Origin: Eikenella sp963548155
Lineage (GTDB): Bacteria; Pseudomonadota; Gammaproteobacteria; Burkholderiales; Neisseriaceae
DNA length: 18,192 bases
Assembly (NCBI GenBank): GCA_963548155.1
Contig: CAUUTP010000035.1
Span: forward strand, 1 to 18,192
Reading direction: 5' to 3'
In this document: in pieces, positions 13,066 to 18,192 of the stretch
Numbering within the stretch: position 1 is the stretch's first letter
Layout of the letters: each line of letters starts with the position of its first letter
Position numbers and translations under genes: made by a program
The notes under the pieces: model-generated
Seen by the model: the letters and a program-made list of their open reading frames with translations, nothing else
What the model was told of the DNA's origin: nothing
Databases searched by the model: none

Positions 13066-14091
13066 CTAATCGGCCAGCGGGGCGAGCATTTGGGCGAAAG
13101 CTTGCTCAAACTGGGCGAGGCCGTCTTGCTGGAGCTTGGCGGCCAAGGCTTCGAGGTCGATGCCGAGGGCGGCAACTTCGTCCAGAATCGGCTGCGCGGG
13201 CACGGCGGGGCGGGAAAGGGCATCGGCGGCGCGGCCGTGGTCGGTGAAGGCTTGGAGCACTGCATCGGGCAGGGTGTTGACGGTGTGCGGGGCAATGAGA
13301 TTATCCACATACAGGGTGTCGGGGTAGGCAGGGTTTTTCACACCGGTGCTGGCCCAGAGCAGGCGGGCGGTGGGTACGGCACTGCTTGGTTGGCTGAAGA
13401 ATTGCTGCCAATCCCGATAGGCGGCCTGAGCCAGGGCCAGCGCGGTTTTGCCTTGCAGCTGCGGCGGCAGCTGCGGGTCGAGCGCGGTGTCGATGCGGGA
13501 GATGAAAAAGCTGGCCACCAGCTGCGGCGCGGCCTGGCCGGCGCGTTGCGCCAAGCCTTGTTGGTAGGCTTGGTAGGCGCGCACGGTTTGGGCACGGGAA
13601 AACAGCAGGGTAAGGTTGATGTTGATGCCGTCGGCCACTAAGTCGGGCAGGGCGGCGAGGCCGGCATCGGTGGCGGGGATTTTAATCATGGCGTTGGGGC
13701 GGCCGATCAAACCCCACAGGCGGCGTGCTTCGGCGATGGTGCCTTCGGTGTCGTGCGAGAGCGCGGGGTCGCACTCCAGGCTCACCAAGCCGCTGTTGCC
13801 TTCTGCGGCAAACTGTGCGGCAAATACATCGCAGGCGGCCTGTACGTCGGCCACGGCCAAGGTTTCGTAGCGCGCCTTGGCAGAAAGCGGCTGCTGCTTT
13901 AATTGGGCTATTTCGGCTGTGTATAATGCGTCGCCGGCCAGCGCTTGGCGGAAGATGGCCGGATTGGAGGTAACCCCGCTCACGCCGCTTTGCTGCAACT
14001 TAGCCAGTGTGCCGGATCGCACGAGCGAACGGGAAAGGTTATCGAGCCAAATTTGCTGGCCGAGCTGTTTGACTTCCTGCAAAATAGCCAT
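13066..14091 (-). CDS. tal: Transaldolase
   Basis: A 341-residue cytoplasmic pentose-phosphate enzyme that transfers dihydroxyacetone from sedoheptulose 7-phosphate to glyceraldehyde 3-phosphate. The N-terminal signature GVTSNPAIF (39-47), the Schiff-base lysine K137 in NAMIKIPATDAG and SFFISRID are intact. The length and the motifs fit the longer bacterial Tal type rather than the 220-residue group. It is divergent from kdsD across 82 bases. From memory, transaldolase and the KpsF/KdsD isomerase are also neighbours in Neisseria meningitidis, so this junction may be ancestral. Confidence 0.95.
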   Translation of the reverse strand: MAILQEVKQLGQQIWLDNLSRSLVRSGTLAKLQQSGVSGVTSNPAIFRQALAGDALYTAEIAQLKQQPLSAKARYETLAVADVQAACDVFAAQFAAEGNSGLVSLECDPALSHDTEGTIAEARRLWGLIGRPNAMIKIPATDAGLAALPDLVADGININLTLLFSRAQTVRAYQAYQQGLAQRAGQAAPQLVASFFISRIDTALDPQLPPQLQGKTALALAQAAYRDWQQFFSQPSSAVPTARLLWASTGVKNPAYPDTLYVDNLIAPHTVNTLPDAVLQAFTDHGRAADALSRPAVPAQPILDEVAALGIDLEALAAKLQQDGLAQFEQAFAQMLAPLAD

Positions 14092-14134
14092 ATTTTGAGC
14101 CTCTGCTGAATGTGTAAATTTTGGAAATTACCCG

Positions 14135-14161
14135 ATTCCGGCGGCCGCTGCAAGCCGGAAT
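14135..14161 (+). promoter_or_regulatory. Hairpin in the kdsD leader
   Basis: ATTCCGGC at 14135-14142 pairs perfectly with GCCGGAAT at 14154-14161 around an 11-base loop, ending 12 bases before the kdsD start. The loop region contains GCGGCCGC. It sits where mRNA folding could affect translation; on the other strand it would be in the promoter region of tal. Confidence 0.45.
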
Positions 14162-14173
14162 GAAGAAAGAAGA

Positions 14174-15148
14174 ATGATGAGTGAACAACAATATCTCGCC
14201 CACGCCCGCGAAGTGCTGGCGATAGAAGCCAATGCATTGCGTGCCCTGTCCGACTCGTTGGACGGCAGTTTTTCACGCGCCTGCGAAGCCGTGCTGGCCT
14301 GCGAAGGCCGCGTGGTGGTGAGCGGCATCGGCAAGAGCGGACATATCGGGCGCAAAATTGCCGCCACACTGGCCTCCACCGGCACGCCCGCCTTTTTCGT
14401 GCACCCGGCCGAAGCCGCGCACGGCGATTTGGGCATGATTGTGGATGGCGACGTGGTGCTGGCCATTTCCAACTCCGGCGAGAGCGACGAAATCGCCGTG
14501 ATTCTGCCCGCGCTCAAGCGCAAGAACATCACGTTAATCGGTATGACCGGCCGTCCCGAATCCACGCTGGCGCGCCATGCCGACATCCACCTCACCGTGG
14601 CCGTACCGCAGGAAGCCTGCCCGCTCGGCCTCGCACCCACCAGCAGCACTACCGCTGCATTGGCTTTGGGCGACGCGCTGGCCGTGGCGCTGTTGCGTGC
14701 CCGCTCCTTCACGCCCGATGATTTTGCGCTGAGCCATCCTGCCGGCAGCCTGGGCAAACGCCTGCTGCTGCAAGTGGCCGATGTGATGCACACGGGTGAC
14801 GAATTGCCCGTGGTGCGCCCGGATACGCCTTTTGCCGACCTGATTGTGTGCATGAGCGAAAAAGGCTTGGGCATGGTGGCCGTGGCCGACGAGGCAGGCT
14901 ACCTGAAAGGCATTTTTACCGACGGCGATTTGCGCCGCCTGTTCCAGCAGCAGCGCGACCTCTCCGGCCTCACCGCCCAAGCTGTGATGGGCGCGCATCC
15001 GAAAACAATCACGCCGAATCGGCTGGCTACCGAGGCGCTGAAAACCATGCAGCAAAACCGCGTAAACGGCTTGCCGGTGTGCGATGAGGCGGGCAGGCTG
15101 TTGGGCGCGCTGAATATGCACGATTTGCTCAAAGCGCGGATTGTGTAG
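14174..15148 (+). CDS. kdsD: D-arabinose 5-phosphate isomerase (KpsF/GutQ family)
   Basis: A 324-residue enzyme that converts ribulose 5-phosphate to arabinose 5-phosphate, the first step to KDO of lipooligosaccharide. The sugar isomerase (SIS) domain shows GIGKSGHIGRK (51-61), the conserved H83 in EAAHGDLGMI, SNSGESDE (99-106), TSSTTAALALGDALA (156-170) and LSHPAGSLGKRL (187-197, H188). Two CBS motifs follow (about 203-262 and 270-323). Either ATG at 14174 or 14177 could start translation, behind a purine-rich AAGAAAGAAG site. An exact DUS in the first CBS motif encodes GYLK (242-245). kdsC and the lpt genes that often follow are absent. Confidence 0.94.
   Translation: MMSEQQYLAHAREVLAIEANALRALSDSLDGSFSRACEAVLACEGRVVVSGIGKSGHIGRKIAATLASTGTPAFFVHPAEAAHGDLGMIVDGDVVLAISNSGESDEIAVILPALKRKNITLIGMTGRPESTLARHADIHLTVAVPQEACPLGLAPTSSTTAALALGDALAVALLRARSFTPDDFALSHPAGSLGKRLLLQVADVMHTGDELPVVRPDTPFADLIVCMSEKGLGMVAVADEAGYLKGIFTDGDLRRLFQQQRDLSGLTAQAVMGAHPKTITPNRLATEALKTMQQNRVNGLPVCDEAGRLLGALNMHDLLKARIV
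14896..14907 (+). repeat. DUS inside kdsD, read as Gly-Tyr-Leu-Lys
   Basis: Exact 12-mer on the coding strand, in the same reading phase as the copy in gabD (GGC TAC CTG AAA). Confidence 0.9.
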
Positions 15149-15168
15149 TCGCGCCGGGTGGTTGCCAT

Positions 15169-15211
15169 AAAGGCTACCTGAAAACCGAAGCTAAGTTTTC
15201 AGGTAGCCTTT
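15169..15211 (+). terminator. DUS-hairpin terminator after kdsD
   Basis: A perfect 17-bp stem (15169-15185 with 15195-15211), 9-base loop, with two opposed exact DUS copies, followed by a short T-rich end. It precedes the EamA gene by 17 bases. Confidence 0.75.
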
Positions 15212-15228
15212 GCCTTTGGAAAAATCAG

Positions 15229-16110
15229 ATGAAACAACAAACTATTCCTTATGCCGCGCCGCTGTTGGTGTTGGGCTGCGTGGTGTTCGGGCTGGGCAGC
15301 CTGATTGTGAAATTTGTGCAGGTGGGCTCGTATGCAGTGGCGTTTTGGCGGCTGGCAGTGGCGGCGGTGGTGTTTTGGCTGTTGATGCGCCATTTCGGGC
15401 AGAAGCTGCCGCAGAGCCGCCAGGCGTTGCGCTTTGCAGCGTTGGCAGGGGTATTTTTAGCTGTCGATTTGGCGTTATGGCACGAGAGCATCCATGCGGT
15501 GGGGCCGGGCATTTCCACGCTGCTCAACAGCTTGCAGATTTTCTTTTTGACAGCCATCGGCGTGGTTTTTTACGGCGAACGCTTGGGCAAGCTGCAGCTG
15601 GCGAGCTTGCTGTTGGCGGTGGCTGGGGTGGCACTGATCGGCAGCCCGGAGTTCGGGCACAACGGCCGGGTGGTGTGGGGGTTTGTGAGCGGTACGGCTT
15701 CGGGGGCGATGTTGGCGCTGTCGATGGTGTTTGTGCGCAAAACGCATGAGGTGGAGCGGGTGGCGCTGTTTCCGATGATGATGGTGCTCAGCGCGGGCGG
15801 GGCGCTGGCATTGGTGGTGCCGGCGCTATTGTTCGACAGTGGGGCGCTGCATCCGGCAAACTGGCGCGATGTGGGGCTGGTGCTGGTGTATGGTGTGGTG
15901 ATGCAGTGCTTTGCTTGGGGTTTGATTGCTTATGCGATTCCGCTGCTGTCGCTCTCGCTCACCGGGCTGCTGCTGCTTTCCGAGCCGGTGGCGGCGCTGT
16001 TGATTGATTACTTTCTGCTGAGCAAGCCGATTAACGGCTGGCAGTGGATCGGTGCGACGCTGACTTTGGCGGCGATTTATTTGGGTTCGCTGAAGAAAAG
16101 CACGGCTTGA
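15229..16110 (+). CDS. EamA/DMT-superfamily inner-membrane transporter
   Basis: 293 residues with about ten hydrophobic segments, the layout of two EamA repeats (RhaT/YdcZ-like drug/metabolite transporters): first half from YAAPLLVLGCVVFGLGSLIVKF to GVALIGSPEF, second from VVWGFVSGTASGAMLALSMVF to WQWIGATLTLAAIYLGSL. The motif ALWHESIHAVGPGISTLLNSLQIFFLTAIGVVFYGERL is typical of the fourth-fifth segments, and LSLTGLLLLSEPVAALLIDYFLL of the ninth-tenth. Substrate is unknown; relatives export amino acids or metabolites. The ribosome binding site is weak. The final A of the TGA stop is the first base of an exact DUS. Confidence 0.88.
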   Translation: MKQQTIPYAAPLLVLGCVVFGLGSLIVKFVQVGSYAVAFWRLAVAAVVFWLLMRHFGQKLPQSRQALRFAALAGVFLAVDLALWHESIHAVGPGISTLLNSLQIFFLTAIGVVFYGERLGKLQLASLLLAVAGVALIGSPEFGHNGRVVWGFVSGTASGAMLALSMVFVRKTHEVERVALFPMMMVLSAGGALALVVPALLFDSGALHPANWRDVGLVLVYGVVMQCFAWGLIAYAIPLLSLSLTGLLLLSEPVAALLIDYFLLSKPINGWQWIGATLTLAAIYLGSLKKSTA

Positions 16111-16215
16111 GGCTACCTGAAAATGCATGTGGCGGGTTGCTGCGAAGTAAAAACCTGCTTGGTCGATTAAAGCTATATTCCTGCCGATGCGTGGCATTTG
16201 GTTTTCAGGTAGCCT
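16110..16215. repeat. Head-to-head DUS pair after the EamA gene
   Basis: Exact copies at 16110-16121 (plus) and 16204-16215 (minus) with an 82-base spacer. The second is followed by TTATTTTTT, so a long-loop terminator is possible. Confidence 0.75.
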
Positions 16216-16299
16216 TATTTTTTGCTGGATAATCGGCGTTTTATTGCTTTAAATTTTAGTTTGAATAAATAAAATTGCCGATATTTGGCGATACGGTGC

Positions 16300-16328
16300 T
16301 TGACTGAATGGGGGCGATTCTTTACGAT
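16300..16328 (+). promoter_or_regulatory. Sigma-70 promoter for the metP-metS unit
   Basis: TTGACT (5 of 6 to consensus) at 16300-16305, a 17-base spacer, and TACGAT (4 of 6) at 16323-16328. Transcription would start near 16335, giving a leader of about 80 bases. Confidence 0.65.
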
Positions 16329-16359
16329 TGCTTGCAAAATTGTTGTTGATGTAAGTTGC

Positions 16360-16390
16360 GGCGGCCGCTGAGCTTTGGCAAATGGCCGCC
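16360..16390 (+). promoter_or_regulatory. Inverted repeat in the metP leader
   Basis: GGCGGCC at 16360-16366 pairs with GGCCGCC at 16384-16390 around 17 bases, between the promoter and the ribosome binding site (AAGAGG at 16402-16407). It could be an operator or mRNA hairpin; there is no T-run, so it is not a terminator. Confidence 0.4.
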
Positions 16391-16415
16391 ATTCACATTT
16401 TAAGAGGTATTCAAC

Positions 16416-17948
16416 GTGTCTAATCCGCAAAATCCCAAGCGCGAAACCTTCTCCAGCCGGCGGGCGTTTATGTTTGCCGCCATCGGCTCGGCAGTGGGTT
16501 TGGGCAATATTTGGCGCTTTCCCTATGTGGCGTATAAAAACGGCGGCGGGGCGTTTATCCTGCCGTATTTGGTGGCGCTGCTCACGGCGGGCATCCCGCT
16601 TTTGTTTCTCGATTATGCGGTGGGCCACCGCTACCGCGGCTCGCCGCCGTTGGCGTTCCGACGCCTCGACCGCCGGTTTGAAACCATCGGCTGGTGGAAT
16701 GTGTTGGTAAACGTGCTCATCGGGCTTTACTATGCGGTGATTTTAGGTTGGGCGGCCAGCTACACCTATTATTCGCTCAATGCAGCCTGGGGCGCGAATC
16801 CTGCCGATTTCTTCTTTAAAGACTATTTGCAGATGGCTTCGGATGTGTCGGCGCAGATGCAGTTTGTGGCACAGGTAACCGTGCCGCTGGTGTTGGTATG
16901 GCTGGCCACGCTGCTGGTTTTGGCCTTCGGCGTGCAAAAAGGCGTGGCGCGCGCGTCCACTTTCTTTATGCCGCTGTTGGTGGTGATGTTTGTACTGTTG
17001 GTAGGGATCGCGCTGTTTTTGCCGGGCGCGGCCAAGGGGTTGGACGTGTTGTTTACCCCGGATTGGAGCAAGCTGGCCAGCTCGGAAGTGTGGGTGGCGG
17101 CTTATGGGCAGATTTTCTTCTCGCTCTCGGTGTGCTTCGGCATCATGATTACTTATTCTTCCTACATGAAGCGTGATTCAGACTTAACCGGCACCGGCAT
17201 GGTGGTGGCGTTTGCCAACAGCAGCTTCGAATTGCTGGCCGGTATCGGCGTGTTTGCCGCGCTGGGCTTTATTGCCACGGCCAGCGGGCAGCAGGTGGGC
17301 GATGTGGCCGCCGGCGGCATCGGCCTGGCCTTTATCGCGTTTCCCACCATCATCAACCAGGCGCCGGCCGGCGCGCTGATCGGCCTGCTGTTTTTCGGCT
17401 CGCTGGTGTTCGCCGGACTCACTTCGCTGATTTCCGTGCTGGAAGTGGTGATTGCGGCGGTGCAGGACAAACTGAAAACCGGCCGCGTGGCCGCCACGCT
17501 GGCGGTGGGCGTGCCGATGATGACGGCTTCCGTGCTGTTGTTCGGTACCACTACCGGCTTGCCGGTGTTGGACGTGTTGGATAAATTTGTGAACACCTAT
17601 GGCATTGTGGCCGCCGGCTTCCTGTATGTGCTGTGCGTGGTGCTGAGCCGACATCTGGGTGTACTCTCCCGCCACATCAATAAAATCTCTTCGCTGAAAG
17701 TGGGCAAAATCTGGCTGCTGTTTGTGGGCTTTGTTACCCCGCTGGTGCTGGGCACCATGCTCTTCACCGACACGCGCTCGCTGCTCACTGAAGGCTACGG
17801 CGGCTACCCGGCTTGGTTTGTGAACATCTACGGCTGGGGCACGGCCATCGGGGTGGTGGTGTTTGCCTTCCTGCTTTCCCGCCTGCCGTGGAAACACGAA
17901 GACAAGCTGCAAGAAACCCCTGTTGAAACCGAAGGAGACGGACAATGA
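16416..17948 (+). CDS. metP: Sodium-dependent amino acid transporter (NSS family, MetP-like)
   Basis: A 510-residue inner-membrane sodium symporter of the NSS/SNF family. The first membrane segment carries the family signature AAIGSAVGLGNIWRFPYVAYKNGGGAFILPY (about 21-51), and about twelve hydrophobic segments follow. The TM6-type stretch WVAAYGQIFFSLSVCFGIMITYSSY and the TM8 region with LTSLISVLEVVIAA match sodium- and substrate-binding segments. It starts at GTG (16416) behind AAGAGG; this start leaves the normal short basic N-terminus. The MetS-type subunit overlapping its stop points to the MetPS class, shown in Corynebacterium glutamicum to import methionine and alanine. The exact substrate here is inferred. 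Confidence 0.9.
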   Translation: MSNPQNPKRETFSSRRAFMFAAIGSAVGLGNIWRFPYVAYKNGGGAFILPYLVALLTAGIPLLFLDYAVGHRYRGSPPLAFRRLDRRFETIGWWNVLVNVLIGLYYAVILGWAASYTYYSLNAAWGANPADFFFKDYLQMASDVSAQMQFVAQVTVPLVLVWLATLLVLAFGVQKGVARASTFFMPLLVVMFVLLVGIALFLPGAAKGLDVLFTPDWSKLASSEVWVAAYGQIFFSLSVCFGIMITYSSYMKRDSDLTGTGMVVAFANSSFELLAGIGVFAALGFIATASGQQVGDVAAGGIGLAFIAFPTIINQAPAGALIGLLFFGSLVFAGLTSLISVLEVVIAAVQDKLKTGRVAATLAVGVPMMTASVLLFGTTTGLPVLDVLDKFVNTYGIVAAGFLYVLCVVLSRHLGVLSRHINKISSLKVGKIWLLFVGFVTPLVLGTMLFTDTRSLLTEGYGGYPAWFVNIYGWGTAIGVVVFAFLLSRLPWKHEDKLQETPVETEGDGQ

Positions 17949-18055
17949 GCACGATTGCGATTGTGATGATGGTGGTGGCGCTGGTGGTGATTTGGGGCGG
18001 CTTGATCGTGTCGATCATGCGGCTGCCGGAAGACCACGGCAGCGGACAGGAGTAA
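17945..18055 (+). CDS. metS: MetS-type NSS transporter small subunit
   Basis: A 36-residue peptide beginning MSTIAIVMMVVALVVIW, with one membrane segment (about 4-24) and a short polar tail SIMRLPEDHGSGQE. The start ATG overlaps the transporter's TGA (ATGA), and GGAG stands 6 bases before it, so translation is coupled. Size, position and the form M-x-hydrophobic-W-G-G fit the methionine/alanine-import NSS small subunit (MetS), needed for activity of MetP in Corynebacterium. It is short enough to be missed by gene callers. Confidence 0.88.
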   Translation: MSTIAIVMMVVALVVIWGGLIVSIMRLPEDHGSGQE

Positions 18056-18071
18056 GCAGCCGATTGTGAAC

Positions 18072-18121
18072 AAAGGCTACCTGAAAGTTTCAGGTAGCCT
18101 TTTTTAGTTTTCAGGTAGTCT
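18072..18121 (+). terminator. DUS palindrome terminator after metS, with a third decayed DUS
   Basis: Exact copies at 18074-18085 (plus) and 18089-18100 (minus) form a near-perfect 31-base palindrome (arms 18072-18086 and 18088-18102, one central base), followed by T-run to 18105. A one-mismatch minus copy (TTCAGGTAGTCT) follows at 18110-18121. Confidence 0.82.
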
Positions 18122-18138
18122 CACTGCAAGTAGACATT

Positions 18139-18192
18139 AGACCTCTTGCGAAAATATTCATCCCATCGCATTAACCAGTCCTGCAATCAGAT
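18139..18192 (-). mobile_element. Probable edge of an insertion sequence (IS5-family-like)
   Basis: The sequence AGACCTCTTGCGAAA at 18139-18153 resembles terminal repeats of IS5-type elements common in Neisseriaceae (ends like GAGACCTTTGCAAAA, from memory). A minus-strand reading frame ends only a few bases inside it, as transposase genes do. A preceding TTAG-type target (18137-18140) is compatible. The window ends here, so this is a partial view. Confidence 0.5.
18158..18192 (-). CDS. Last codons of a probable transposase (partial)
   Basis: A minus-strand frame runs in from the window edge and ends LIAGLVNAMG followed by TGA at 18158-18160, leaving 20 bases to the presumed element end. Ten residues are too few to identify the family; the call rests on its position next to the IS-like terminus. 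Confidence 0.35.
   Translation of the reverse strand, partial: LIAGLVNAMG

Larger units (their letters stand above)
16111..16415. other. 305-base intergenic region between EamA and metP-like genes
   Basis: Contains the DUS pair, then an AT-rich stretch (about 16216-16290), then a good sigma-70 promoter and a leader with an inverted repeat ahead of the transporter gene. I see no coding sequence in it. Confidence 0.7.

Noticed and set aside
14141..14148. GCGGCCGC octamers (also near 207 and 16361) as a shared regulatory site
   Set aside because: The one near 207 is inside a coding sequence, and such GC-only octamers are expected by chance in this GC-rich DNA.
17184..17945. Minus-strand open frame of 253 codons opposite the transporter gene
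   Set aside because: His/Gln-rich mirror frame with no domain; the NSS transporter is clear on the plus strand.
1..18192. CRISPR array suggested by many copies of one short repeat
   Set aside because: Copies are scattered, in both orientations and without regular spacers; they are DNA uptake sequences.

Overview
This window looks like chromosomal DNA from an Eikenella species (Neisseriaceae), most likely E. corrodens or a close relative. The main reason is the 12-mer AGGCTACCTGAA, the Eikenella dialect of the neisserial DNA uptake sequence (DUS). I count 28 exact copies on the two strands, about one per 650 bases, plus several one-mismatch copies. Most lie between genes as head-to-head pairs that fold into hairpins, and many of these probably serve as transcription terminators. 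The gene products are also typical Neisseriaceae proteins.

Layout. (1) 1-2157: an ATP-binding protein and a periplasmic binding protein of an iron-complex-type ABC importer; no permease is in view. (2) 2157-2262: a 106-bp element closely resembling the short form of the neisserial Correia element, wedged between two DUS hairpins. (3) 2321-4662: an Mth938-like protein on the minus strand, then homoserine dehydrogenase (hom) overlapping a small membrane-anchored protein. (4) 4784-7225, minus strand: a YfaE-type ferredoxin, an NlpE-like lipoprotein, a small membrane-anchored protein and the GTPase Obg. (5) 7430-10739, minus strand: a GabD-type succinate-semialdehyde dehydrogenase, a DKNYY-repeat protein and YebC. 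(6) 10891-14091, minus strand: an unrecognised 363-residue protein, a RhuM-Fic/Doc fusion 16 bases upstream of it, and transaldolase. (7) 14174-18055, plus strand: the arabinose-5-phosphate isomerase KdsD, an EamA-type exporter, and a MetP-like sodium-coupled transporter overlapping its 36-residue MetS-type small subunit. (8) 18139-18192: what looks like the edge of an insertion sequence, with the last codons of a minus-strand transposase.

The genes are mostly housekeeping: metal-complex uptake, threonine/methionine synthesis, ribosome assembly, pentose phosphate flux, KDO synthesis for lipooligosaccharide, and amino acid transport. The accessory elements are the Correia-like element, the RhuM-Fic gene with its uncharacterised neighbour, and the insertion-sequence edge. 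The best candidate for something undescribed is the RhuM-Fic/363-residue gene pair. The sequence does not prove that the two genes act together. No tRNA, rRNA or CRISPR array was seen.
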